Shown: positions 12,797-20,325 of the stretch, piece after piece
How positions within the stretch are numbered: the stretch's first letter is position 1
Layout: the number at the start of each line of letters is the position of its first letter
From: an uncultured Bacilli bacterium
GTDB taxonomy: Bacteria > Bacillota_I > Bacilli_A > RF39 > UBA660
DNA: 20,398 bases
Direction: 5' to 3'
Assembly (NCBI GenBank): GCA_944359735.1
Contig: CALVTA010000009.1
Location: 1-20,398, forward strand
Program-made: the position numbers and the translations under genes
The notes under the pieces: model-generated
Seen by the model: the letters and a program-made list of their open reading frames with translations, nothing else
What the model was told of the DNA's origin: nothing
Database searches by the model: none

Positions 12797-14107
12797 TTAT
12801 AAGTTTCTTTTCAAAAGTTGATTTAATTCAACAGCATATTCCATTGGTAGTTCTTTTCTAAACTCTTCAAGAAAACCTAGTATTATTAGCTCTTCACATT
12901 TTTCTTTAGGTATACCTTTACTTTCTAAATAAAAGATATTAGCGTCATTTATTTTAGAAACAGTTGCTTCATGTTCGATAGTACTAGTATTATTAGATAC
13001 TATATTAGTGGGAATAGTATCACTTTTACTTTCTTTATCAAGTATTAAAGTGTCACATTTTATCATACAATAAGAATCTGCAGCAGTATCTTTGATTTTA
13101 ACATCTCCACGATATGTAGAATTTCCTCCACCTCTTGCAATACTCTTAGAAATTATCTTACTATTTGTATTTTTACCAATATGAATCATTCTTGCTCCTG
13201 TATCTTGCACTTGATCTTTAGTAGCAACACCAATAGTAATGCAAGTACCAGTTGAATTATCTCCTTTTAAGATACAACAAGGATATTTCATAGTAAGTTT
13301 ACTACCTATATTTCCATCAATCCATTCCATTCTACCATCTTCTTCAACCAAAGCTCTTTTGGTGACTAAATTATAGACATTATGGGCCCAGTTTTGAATA
13401 GTAGTATAACGACATTTACTTCTTTTACCAACGTAAATTTCAACAACAGCAGCATGTAATGAAGAAGCAGCATAAGTAGGAGCTGTACAACCTTCTATAT
13501 AGTGAAGTTCACTGTCATCATCAACTATTATTAAAGTTCTTTCAAACTGCCCCATTCCTTTACTATTAATTCTAAAATAACTTTGTAAAGGTCTATTTAA
13601 TTTAGTATGTGGCGGTATATAAATAAAACTTCCACCTGAGAAAACAGAACTATTTAAAGCAGTATATAAATTATCAGTATTACTTACAATTTTACCAAAA
13701 TACTTTTTTACTATATCAGGATATTTTTTAATAGCATTATCAATAGATGTAAATATTACTTTTTTATCTGCTAATTCTTTAATCATATTATGATAGATGA
13801 CTTCACTTTCATATTGAACACCTATACCATCCATATATTGTTCACTTTCTAGAACACCAAGTGAATCTAATTCGCTTTTAATTGGTTTTAAGACTTTGTT
13901 CCAATCATTAGTTAAGTCATCTGTTGCTGATTTATAATAGATAATATTATCAAAATTCAAATTAAATTTAGGCCCAAAGGGAAGTTTTTTACTCATTTTA
14001 GTGAAATAATCAAATGACTCTATTCGATATTTTTTTATCCAATCATTTTCTTTTTTATGATCTGATATCTTTATAATGTTATCTTTAGTTAGTCCTTTTA
14101 TTTCCAA
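12797..14107 (-). CDS. sufB: Fe-S cluster assembly scaffold SufB
   Basis: Scaffold subunit of the SufBCD complex on which Fe-S clusters are built in the cytosol. The 436-residue protein carries family blocks in order: YKKSATDDL-type N-terminal region, SGGSFIYIPPHTKLNRPLQSYF, YIEGCTAPTYAASSLHAAVVEI (C207, matching E. coli C254), TIQNWAHNVYNLVTKRA, GSKLTMKYPCCIL, the SIARGGGNSTYRGDV segment, KCDTLIL (C351, matching C405) and IEHEATVSKI (E380 next to H379). Length is close to the usual 465. The start is TTG 14107, five bases after GGAGGAG. It overlaps the sufU stop by ten bases, so translation is coupled. It is the last gene of the suf operon. All cluster-building residues I can name are kept, so it should be functional. 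Confidence 0.96.
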   Translation of the reverse strand: MEIKGLTKDNIIKISDHKKENDWIKKYRIESFDYFTKMSKKLPFGPKFNLNFDNIIYYKSATDDLTNDWNKVLKPIKSELDSLGVLESEQYMDGIGVQYESEVIYHNMIKELADKKVIFTSIDNAIKKYPDIVKKYFGKIVSNTDNLYTALNSSVFSGGSFIYIPPHTKLNRPLQSYFRINSKGMGQFERTLIIVDDDSELHYIEGCTAPTYAASSLHAAVVEIYVGKRSKCRYTTIQNWAHNVYNLVTKRALVEEDGRMEWIDGNIGSKLTMKYPCCILKGDNSTGTCITIGVATKDQVQDTGARMIHIGKNTNSKIISKSIARGGGNSTYRGDVKIKDTAADSYCMIKCDTLILDKESKSDTIPTNIVSNNTSTIEHEATVSKINDANIFYLESKGIPKEKCEELIILGFLEEFRKELPMEYAVELNQLLKRNL

Positions 14108-14538
14108 CTTTTCTCCTCCTCTATTTGCTTTAAAATTTTTTTGATAGTATTAACAGGCAAAAGAGCACAAGTTTTTCTATTAGGTTGTAAATATATAGTA
14201 TCATAGGCCATTAATTCCCCTAAGAGGTTTTCATCATAGTCTTGTTCATTAATTAAGTTCTCATAATTACTAATTAATGTTTTAACTTCATTTAGACTTT
14301 TACCCACTATTTTTTTTAAGAATATAGAAGTAGCAGAAGTTGAGATAGCACAAGCTTCTCCATCAAAATTAGCATCTTTTATTATATTATTTTCTACTTT
14401 TAATTCTATGTCAATATTGTCTATACAAGATTCATTATTAGTATTAGCTTTAAAATATTCATTTTTACCTTTTAATCCTTTATGATAAGGATTTTGATAG
14501 TTTTCTACAATTATTTCTCTTTTTAATTCACTATCCAT
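14098..14538 (-). CDS. sufU: SufU sulfur-relay zinc protein
   Basis: Accepts sulfur from the SufS cysteine persulfide and passes it to SufB, as in Firmicutes. The 146-residue protein has the IscU-like fold with the SufU zinc ligands conserved: C and D in ESCIDNIDI, C in DGEACAISTSATS, and C in RKTCALLPVNTI. These match C41, D43, C66 and C128 of B. subtilis SufU. The usual GD after the first Cys is ID here. The frame also opens at 14556, but ATG 14538 lies seven bases after AAGGAG, and its N-terminus (MDSELKREIIVENYQNPYHKG) matches the family start. It is between sufS and sufB, and the sufB ribosome binding site lies within its last Glu codons. Confidence 0.94.
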   Translation of the reverse strand: MDSELKREIIVENYQNPYHKGLKGKNEYFKANTNNESCIDNIDIELKVENNIIKDANFDGEACAISTSATSIFLKKIVGKSLNEVKTLISNYENLINEQDYDENLLGELMAYDTIYLQPNRKTCALLPVNTIKKILKQIEEEKSWK

Positions 14539-14558
14539 AATACTGCTCCTTTCCATTT

Positions 14559-15764
14559 TTATAGTATTACTTTATATAAATCATCGCTTTTTTCTATAGC
14601 TGTAACAAATTTATCAATTTCTTCTTTAGTATTATAAAAATACAAACTTAACCGGCAAGTATTTTTGATATTTATTTCATCTTTTAAAATTTTAGCACAG
14701 TGATTACCAGCTCTAACACAAATATTATAGTAATCTAAATAAATAGCTGTATCTTGACTAAATATTCCTTCAAGATTAAAGGCCAAAATACCACTTTTAC
14801 TACTTTTATTGTAAAGAATTACTTTCTTGTTATTTTCTAATTTGGAAATTAAATATTTTTTTAAATCCTGTTCATATTTACAAATTTTATCCATACCTAT
14901 TTTTTCCAAATAATCAATAGCGCTTCCTAATCCTATTACTTCAGCGATAGGAGGGGTTCCTGCTTCAAATCTTGTTGGTATACTCTTATATTCAACTTCT
15001 CCATTCACTTCAAAATACTGGTTCATGCCTCCACCAAAGTTAATAGGAGACATTTTTTCTAGATATTTCATTTTACCATACATAACACCTACACCAGTTG
15101 GTCCCAACATTTTATGGCCTGAAAAAACTAGAAAATCAATATCATCTTTAATAACGTCCGTTTTCATATGAGGAACACTTTGAGATCCATCTATTACTAG
15201 GATGATATTGTTAGAGTGAGCAATTTTACTTATTTCTTTAATATTTCTGACATCCCCTACTACATTAGTAACAGCAGCAACAGATATTACTTTTGTATTT
15301 CTTGTTATAGTGTTTTTTAAAGACTCTATAGTTAATTCATGATATTCATCAAGGGGAATATAATTTATCTTTATTTTCTTTATTTTTGCAAGTTCAAACC
15401 AAGGTAAAATATTTGAAGCATGCTCACTTTTTGTTAATAAAACTTCATCGTTTTCATTTAAATAGTTCATCATAAATCCAAACACTATTTTATTTAGGCT
15501 ATCAGTAGCACCACTAGTGAAAACTATTTCATTAGGGTTTTTAGCATTAATAAATTTGGCAACTTTATTTCTAACACTTTCATAGGCCTCACTAGCTTCA
15601 AGTGATATTTTATAATCTCCTCTATGAATATTCGCTCCATAATTATAGTAATAATCATTCATCGCTTCTACTACACATTTTGGTTTTAGAGTTGTCGCTC
15701 CATTATCAAAATATATTATATCATTATTTAAAATAGGAAAATCTTTACGATTAATAATAATCAC
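14559..15764 (-). CDS. sufS: cysteine desulfurase SufS
   Basis: A PLP enzyme that removes sulfur from cysteine to give alanine and an enzyme persulfide, feeding SufU. The roughly 400-residue protein shows YFDNGATTLKP, TSGATDSLN, VIDGSQSVPH, SGHKMLGPTGVGVMYG (PLP lysine) and RAGNHCAK (catalytic cysteine). The first possible start is GTG 15764, but this codon is part of the ribosome binding site AAGGGAGGTGAT. A stop lies 12-15 bases further upstream, and no ATG, GTG or TTG exists before the conserved DFPIL segment. The GGAGG spacing fits one of the AUU codons at 15758 or 15755 much better, so the true start may be AUU and the protein about 398 residues. It follows sufD after a 190-base gap and is followed by sufU. 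Confidence 0.95.
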   Translation of the reverse strand: MIIINRKDFPILNNDIIYFDNGATTLKPKCVVEAMNDYYYNYGANIHRGDYKISLEASEAYESVRNKVAKFINAKNPNEIVFTSGATDSLNKIVFGFMMNYLNENDEVLLTKSEHASNILPWFELAKIKKIKINYIPLDEYHELTIESLKNTITRNTKVISVAAVTNVVGDVRNIKEISKIAHSNNIILVIDGSQSVPHMKTDVIKDDIDFLVFSGHKMLGPTGVGVMYGKMKYLEKMSPINFGGGMNQYFEVNGEVEYKSIPTRFEAGTPPIAEVIGLGSAIDYLEKIGMDKICKYEQDLKKYLISKLENNKKVILYNKSSKSGILAFNLEGIFSQDTAIYLDYYNICVRAGNHCAKILKDEINIKNTCRLSLYFYNTKEEIDKFVTAIEKSDDLYKVIL

Positions 15765-15771
15765 CTCCCTT
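15760..15771 (-). promoter_or_regulatory. sufS ribosome binding site overlapping its only GTG
   Basis: AAGGGAGGTGAT is almost fully complementary to the 16S rRNA 3' end. GGAGG lies at 15764-15768 (minus strand), so its last G is the first base of the GTG at 15762-15764. The AUU codons at 15756-15758 and 15753-15755 lie 5 and 8 bases after GGAGG, a normal distance for initiation. Confidence 0.75.
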
Positions 15772-15954
15772 GTGCTTTACTTCCTTCCAAAAATATCTGG
15801 TATACCACTAATGAATTCTATTTTTCATCATTATATGCAACAGTTTAACTATCTTTTATTACATATACTTTAAACTTATATCTTCTAAGACTCTTTCAAA
15901 AAACTTTAGTTCATTTTTTTAGTCTTCTCTCATATAATTAGAATTATATTGATA

Positions 15955-16623
15955 TTATCTCTTCATTACTTTATCTAAAATTTTATCAAGGGTACTCTCA
16001 TAATCTTTAGGAAGCTCTACCATTTTCATAAAGCCATTTAATAATAGATTAAAGGATTCCTTTTTACTTATTCCTTTTGTTTCTAAATAAAATAATATTT
16101 TTTCATCAAAAGGGCCAGTATAAGCAGAATGATTGGCAATAGAATCAAACTCGTCTATAAAAAGATTTGGTTTGATTAAACTTTTACCTTCATCTAAATT
16201 AATTATTCTACTAGATTGATTGCAAATAGAGTTAATCATACCTTTTTTAATATAGCCATTTACTATAAATTTTAAGTTACCTTTATTATAACTAATACCA
16301 TGACAGGTTAAATTACTTATAGTTTCCATCTTTTCATGATAAGCATTAATAGTATTGGTTATATCTTTGTTTGTGATAGTCATTTGATAGAAATCAACCT
16401 TTGCCTTATTTAAAATATTAATGTTAATCAAGATATTATTAGAATTAAGATTATATACAGTTGCGCTTTTAAAAATGTTAAAAGTTATTTTAAGATCTTC
16501 TTTAGTTATAATATATAGTTTAATATTTTCTTTTATATTAATAACTACGTCTTTAGAAAGTTCTAATTTATAAACACCATATTTGTCATAATTAATAGTA
16601 CTATCTAATAATATATTATTCAT
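15955..16623 (-). CDS. sufD: SufD, unusually short
   Basis: Partner of SufB in the SufBCD scaffold, thought to help bring in iron. At 222 residues it is about half the length of Bacillus SufD (437). The C-terminal part is diagnostic: FIDEFDSIANHSAYTGPFDE (H165, matching the functional His360 of E. coli SufD), then LFYLETKGISKKESFNLLLNGFM, the SufC-binding helix region. Before it is a thinned beta-helix (residues 50-150). The N-terminal helical domain of SufD is missing. The start is set by the preceding gene: sufC and sufD overlap by eight bases. Whether this is a reduced functional SufD or an evolving remnant cannot be settled, but the His and helix are kept and the frame is intact, so function is likely. 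Confidence 0.82.
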   Translation of the reverse strand: MNNILLDSTINYDKYGVYKLELSKDVVINIKENIKLYIITKEDLKITFNIFKSATVYNLNSNNILININILNKAKVDFYQMTITNKDITNTINAYHEKMETISNLTCHGISYNKGNLKFIVNGYIKKGMINSICNQSSRIINLDEGKSLIKPNLFIDEFDSIANHSAYTGPFDEKILFYLETKGISKKESFNLLLNGFMKMVELPKDYESTLDKILDKVMKR

Positions 16624-17380
16624 TTATATTCCTCTTTCGTATTTCATTTACCCCAGTATATCCTGCTTTTTCTATTTCTTTAGCAAGCGTTATATCTCCA
16701 GTTTTAATTATTTTACCATTATCCATTTGATGAACAAAATCTGGTTTAATTAAATCTAAAATTCTACTATAATGAGTAATCATTAAAATACTAGTATCTT
16801 TATTATCATTTAAATATTTGTTTATACTTTTTGCAACTACTTTTAAACTATCAACATCTAAACCACTATCTAATTCATCTAAAATAATAAAATTGGGTTT
16901 TAATATTTTCAATCCTAGTATTTCATTTTTCTTTCTTTCTCCACCTGATAAACCCTTATTAATTGATCTGTGCATGGTGTCAGTTGGTAATTTTAAATCT
17001 GCTAGTTCACTTTTCATCTTTTTAATAAATGTATAAAGATTATTATCATCACTTTTTCTTTCTTTTAAAGCAGTCCTTAAACATTCACTATTACTTACTC
17101 CATCAATAATAGCAGGATCTTGCATAAGAAGATAAATCCCAAGTCTTGCTATTTCATCTGTTGTTAAGTTGTTTAGTTCTTTATCTTTATATTTAATAGA
17201 CCCTTTAGTAATAACATAATCTGGATGGGCCATGATTACTTTTGATAAAGTACTTTTCCCTACTCCATTGGGTCCCATAATAGCATGAATTTCACCTGGT
17301 TTTATAGTTAAAGAAAAATCTTTTAATATTTCTTTACTTGTATCTTTTGTTTGTACATTTATTTTATCTATTATAAACAT
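16616..17380 (-). CDS. sufC: SufC ATPase of the Fe-S scaffold
   Basis: The ABC-type ATPase that binds SufB and SufD and drives their rearrangement during cluster building. The 254-residue protein has all nucleotide motifs: Walker A GPNGVGKST (36-44), Q-loop YLLMQDP, signature LSGGERKK (144-151), Walker B FIILDE (164-169) followed by LDSGLDVDSLK, and the switch His in MITHYSRI. The SGLDVDSLK block is typical of SufC among ABC ATPases. The start ATG follows AAAGGGTG with a good spacing. It is the first gene of the suf operon and overlaps sufD. Its upstream region is shared with a divergent gene and holds several ATTGTA half-sites. I found no convincing -35/-10 pair for it; TTTACA with TATCAT is there but with only 15 bases between. 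Confidence 0.96.
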   Translation of the reverse strand: MFIIDKINVQTKDTSKEILKDFSLTIKPGEIHAIMGPNGVGKSTLSKVIMAHPDYVITKGSIKYKDKELNNLTTDEIARLGIYLLMQDPAIIDGVSNSECLRTALKERKSDDNNLYTFIKKMKSELADLKLPTDTMHRSINKGLSGGERKKNEILGLKILKPNFIILDELDSGLDVDSLKVVAKSINKYLNDNKDTSILMITHYSRILDLIKPDFVHQMDNGKIIKTGDITLAKEIEKAGYTGVNEIRKRNINE

Positions 17381-17396
17381 ATAGTCACCCTTTCTA

Positions 17397-17466
17397 ATTG
17401 TATGATAAATTTTACTTTTTATTGTAAATCTTTAAAATAAATTCCAGCTATATTGTAACATACAAT
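17397..17466. promoter_or_regulatory. cluster of ATTGTA half-sites between suf and a divergent gene
   Basis: ATTGTA occurs at 17397-17402, 17421-17426 and 17452-17457, and its reverse complement TACAAT at 17461-17466. The last two form a perfect inverted repeat, ATTGTAACATACAAT. The right end overlaps the -35 of the plus-strand promoter, and the first copy lies near the sufC ribosome binding site. This could be the binding site of a regulator acting on both genes; no known consensus is claimed. Confidence 0.35.
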
Positions 17467-17494
17467 TGCTTATATTTAAAGGTTTTGATAAAAT
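17466..17494 (+). promoter_or_regulatory. promoter of the plus-strand pair (membrane protein and HIT)
   Basis: TTGCTT (17466-17471) and TAAAAT (17489-17494) are 17 bases apart, with TGA just before the -10 forming an extended -10 (TGATAAAAT). It reads toward the gene starting at 17520. Confidence 0.65.
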
Positions 17495-17519
17495 TAAAAA
17501 GGATGGTGATTAGTAGTCT

Positions 17520-18164
17520 ATGGGAAGAAAGGGAAGGAATGGATTAATTCTTGGACAAGCTTTTATTTTTGGCATTATTTTAGTCTTCTGCGGTATTATA
17601 ATTATTAATGAAAAAGTACCTAGTTTAGATGCTAAAAATGAAGAGAAAAAAATTAATAATTATTTCCTAAAAAATTATATTAATCTTGATGTCAAGAAAG
17701 GAAAGTTTAAGTATAATAAAGAAGATGGCAGTTATAGTATTACTTATTATGATAGAGATCATGATAATTTAAATTTTACAATTACTTCTTTGAATAATAA
17801 AATTAGTGATAATTATAAAGAGAATTTTGTAGAGGGAAAAGATATTATTAATAAATCTACTAAAAAAGTTTTAAAAGAATATGAAAATATATTCGAAAAT
17901 ACCAATTATGAAAAAATTAGGATTAAATTTAAAACTTTAAATAAGTATACGAAGGATGAAAGAGAAAATATTTTAGTGGATAATATTTACGACACTGGTT
18001 ATTATAGTGTAAGTTATTATGTTAAAGTTGATAGTTTAGATGAAGTTTATCTTAATAATTTAATTAATAGTTTTAAAGAAATTGCTTCAACTAACGGATT
18101 AATTGCATCTAATTATAGCATTACCTTTGATAATAATGGTATAATAAAGTTAGTTGAAATTTGA
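17520..18164 (+). CDS. membrane-anchored extracytoplasmic protein of unknown function
   Basis: Unrecognised, 214 residues. A basic start (MGRKGRNG) is followed by a hydrophobic segment (LILGQAFIFGIILVFCGIIII, about residues 9-29), then a hydrophilic domain rich in Lys, Asn and Tyr. This suggests an anchored protein with its main part outside the cell. The outer domain has alternating strands (FKYNKEDGSYSITYYDRDHDNLNF... YYSVSYYVKVDSL... NYSITFDNNGIIKLVEI) and a central helix (KKVLKEYENIFENTNYEKIRI). The pattern, with a final short strand, is like the anchored 205-residue protein ending at 5272, though I see no clear homology. ATG 17520 is preceded by in-frame stops, so the start is firm despite a slightly long distance to GGTGAT. 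The HIT gene follows 15 bases later. Confidence 0.72.
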   Translation: MGRKGRNGLILGQAFIFGIILVFCGIIIINEKVPSLDAKNEEKKINNYFLKNYINLDVKKGKFKYNKEDGSYSITYYDRDHDNLNFTITSLNNKISDNYKENFVEGKDIINKSTKKVLKEYENIFENTNYEKIRIKFKTLNKYTKDERENILVDNIYDTGYYSVSYYVKVDSLDEVYLNNLINSFKEIASTNGLIASNYSITFDNNGIIKLVEI

Positions 18165-18179
18165 AGGAGGCAATAAAGT

Positions 18180-18587
18180 ATGAATGACTGTTTATTTTGT
18201 AAAATTATTAAAGGAGAAATTCCAGCTTATACAGTTTATGAAGATGATTTTGTTAAAGCTTTTTTAGATGTTAACCCTAATAGTGATGGGCATATACTGG
18301 TTATTCCTAAGGAACACTTTGAAAATTTATTTGAAACGCCAAATGATATTATTGTTAAAATGATAGATATAATTAAAAATAAGTTATATCCTATGTTAAA
18401 AGAAAAACTTAATATTGATGGGCTTACTATTTGTCAAAATAATTATTATGGGCAAGATATTAAACACTATCATATTCATTTAATCCCTCGATATAATAAA
18501 GATGAATTTAAATGTAGTTTTAATAAAGATAAAGTTAACGATATTAAAGATGTTTATGAAAAAATAAAAGGACTGTTTGGAAATTAA
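18180..18587 (+). CDS. HIT-family nucleotide hydrolase/transferase
   Basis: A small cytosolic enzyme of the histidine triad superfamily, 135 residues. The N-terminus has the CLFCKIIKGEIPAYTVYED segment with two cysteines (C4, C7) that usually bind zinc. The middle has GHILVIPKEHFENL, and the C-terminus the triad HYHIHLIPR (H96, H98, H100), with the middle His of the triad as the nucleophile. This order is that of HinT/Hit-type proteins that remove nucleotide groups from phosphoramidates or dinucleotides; exact substrate is unknown. The start follows GAAGGAGG at a 9-base distance. It is probably co-transcribed with the anchored protein upstream. No clear hairpin terminator is seen in the 73 bases before the convergent gene. 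Confidence 0.93.
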   Translation: MNDCLFCKIIKGEIPAYTVYEDDFVKAFLDVNPNSDGHILVIPKEHFENLFETPNDIIVKMIDIIKNKLYPMLKEKLNIDGLTICQNNYYGQDIKHYHIHLIPRYNKDEFKCSFNKDKVNDIKDVYEKIKGLFGN

Positions 18588-18660
18588 GCAATTAATTTCT
18601 TGACAGTTTTTCTTTTAACTTATATATGGAAAACTCCTTATGGTAAATTATTTGTTTTAT

Positions 18661-19248
18661 TTATAAGAGTTTATATTTAAGTAATCTTTCTAGTTCTCCT
18701 TTGATAATATTTTTAGCTTTGGTACTCTTGTACCAAGTATCTTTAGGAACCAAAGTAGCATAGCTTGCAACAAAGAATATATTTAAATCTTTTATGTTTC
18801 TTTTATATAATTCTTTTTTTATAGTTAGTTTTACTCTTAAAAGATGTTGAGAACTACTAATAATAATTATATTATTGTAATTATTTTTAATTAAATTTAA
18901 AGAAAATGAAACATTTTCTAAAGTATTCTTACTTTTAGTCTCTAATATTATATTATCCTTACTAATTCCATGTGTTATAGCATAGATATAATATTTTTCA
19001 TATTCATACATTTGGTCTTTTTCTAAAAAATTAGCACCACTTATTAGTATTTTTATCTTATACTGTTTAGATAATTCAATTGCTTTTTCTATTCTTTTAA
19101 TAGAACTACTAGCAAGAACTAAAATTAAATCAGGATTAATTATAGAATCACTAAAATTAAACATCAAATTATTTATTTTATCTATGTTATCTTTAGTTAG
19201 ATTATCATCTTCTAATCTAGTTATAAGATATTTTATTTCTTCTCTCAT
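18661..19248 (-). CDS. YdcF/ElyC-like (DUF218) protein
   Basis: A member of the DUF218 family (YdcF, SanA, ElyC), proteins linked to the cell envelope or binding S-adenosylmethionine-like ligands in E. coli; the reaction is not known. The 195-residue protein shows the family's Rossmann-like order: ILVLASSSIKRIEKAIELSKQ, KILISGAN, then ITHGISKDNIILETKSKNTLENVSFSLNLI, IIIISSSQHLLRVKLTIKKE and NIFFVASYA. It has no membrane segment and starts with a helical N-terminal region absent in short members. The frame opens at GTG 19257, which is part of AGGTG; ATG 19248 lies six bases after it and is preferred. It follows the CmpB-type membrane gene and is convergent with HIT. Confidence 0.87.
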   Translation of the reverse strand: MREEIKYLITRLEDDNLTKDNIDKINNLMFNFSDSIINPDLILVLASSSIKRIEKAIELSKQYKIKILISGANFLEKDQMYEYEKYYIYAITHGISKDNIILETKSKNTLENVSFSLNLIKNNYNNIIIISSSQHLLRVKLTIKKELYKRNIKDLNIFFVASYATLVPKDTWYKSTKAKNIIKGELERLLKYKLL

Positions 19249-19314
19249 TATAATCACCTAATAATATTTAAATAGAGAATTAAATTTAAATCAATATCTA
19301 TACTATATTTTAAT

Positions 19315-19815
19315 TTATTTTAAGAAGAAACTATATATAAAATCTATACTAATTACAAATATTAAAATAATAGTTACAATTTTTGGAATTTTTTTTATAA
19401 ATTTATCTGTTAGTGGTTTTACTATGTATAAGAAAATTAGGCAAGCAATTCCCCACACTAGACTTACTTCTAAGGCAATATATTTGCCAAAGTTAAATTT
19501 TAAATCAGTGTAATCCCAAAAACTCTTATGAAAAATAAATTCTGTTAAGTAACCGCCTATTAATTCTAATATGGTTAAGATAATAGTAACTGTTAAGAAT
19601 AATATAATTATTTTTAGAGGTCTATTTAATTTTAATCTATTAAAAATTAATCTTGTTAGAAAAATCATTATAACTACACCAAACCCATAGATAGGCATCC
19701 AAGGCCCATAGAATGGATTGTTGGTAAAGTTACCTGTAGTTACAAAGTGTAAGATATTTTCAAAAAGAAAACCAAAAAATGAAAATAAAAGAAAATTGTT
19801 TAAATAATAATACAT
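19315..19815 (-). CDS. CmpB-type membrane protein (putative ABC transporter type IV family)
   Basis: A membrane protein of about 166 residues with roughly five hydrophobic segments. It matches the family known as putative ABC-transporter type IV (CmpB-like): FFGFLFENILHFVTTGNFTN, FYGPWMPIYGFGVVIMI, LELIGGYLTEFIF, FWDYTDLKFNFGKYIALEVS and the WG that follows. The conserved GPW-PIYGFG and WDY-(N)F-G-I-L signatures are in place. The family name notwithstanding, no substrate is established and no ATPase partner is beside it here. ATG 19815 is preferred over GTG 19824, which almost abuts AAAGG. It lies between the NUDIX and DUF218 genes on the same strand, with 46 and 66 bases of spacing, and could share a transcript with both. 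Confidence 0.85.
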   Translation of the reverse strand: MYYYLNNFLLFSFFGFLFENILHFVTTGNFTNNPFYGPWMPIYGFGVVIMIFLTRLIFNRLKLNRPLKIIILFLTVTIILTILELIGGYLTEFIFHKSFWDYTDLKFNFGKYIALEVSLVWGIACLIFLYIVKPLTDKFIKKIPKIVTIILIFVISIDFIYSFFLK

Positions 19816-19870
19816 AATATTCACTGCCTTTCAAGTATTATTATTAACAAATTTCTTTATATTATTATTT

Positions 19871-20263
19871 TTACATTAAATTGTTCTTTATTAAATATGG
19901 AATAACATATTTTTCTAAAATACTTCCTAGTTTTATTTTTTTATCTTTATAATTCCTATCTATCCATAAAGCTTCCTTTATTTCATTGTTGCAGATAATT
20001 TCTCCTTCTATTTTAACTAAATAAGTTTTAACACAAATTGGTTTATTAGAAAAGCAAGCTACATCATTATAACTATCTATATAATGAGCTTCTATTAGAT
20101 CAACTGATAATTCCTCTTTTAGTTCTCTTCTTAATGTTTCTAAATCACTTTCTCCTTTTTCTCTTTTACCACCTGGAATGATACATTCTTCTTTGTTATT
20201 ATTTTTTCTTTCAACTAATATTTTGCCATTTTTTAAAATAATTGCGCCTACTTTATCTATCAT
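19871..20263 (-). CDS. NUDIX hydrolase
   Basis: A hydrolase of nucleoside diphosphate-type compounds, perhaps a nucleotide-pool cleaner, of 130 residues. The NUDIX box is GKREKGESDLETLRRELKEEL followed by SVDL, fitting Gx5Ex7REUxEExGU except that the Gly is Ser. The lead-in MIDKVGAIILKNGKILVERK and PGGK are typical. The substrate cannot be read from the sequence; short forms of this type include MutT-like 8-oxo-dGTPases and ADP-ribose-type hydrolases. ATG 20263 follows AGGAGAG at a 6-base spacing. An intron-like element lies 62 bases upstream. Confidence 0.93.
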   Translation of the reverse strand: MIDKVGAIILKNGKILVERKNNNKEECIIPGGKREKGESDLETLRRELKEELSVDLIEAHYIDSYNDVACFSNKPICVKTYLVKIEGEIICNNEIKEALWIDRNYKDKKIKLGSILEKYVIPYLIKNNLM

Positions 20264-20325
20264 AAATATCTCTCCTATACAATTATTATATATTATTACT
20301 AATGGAAATACTATATATTTTTATA

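Noticed and set aside
15855..15910. Short frame FFERVLEDISLKYM in the sufD-sufS gap, similar to a SufB/SufD C-terminal helix
   Set aside because: Only about 14 codons with no start or ribosome binding site; resemblance is too small to call a remnant.
16818..17036. Plus-strand frame over sufC
   Set aside because: Antisense shadow of Walker B/signature codons.
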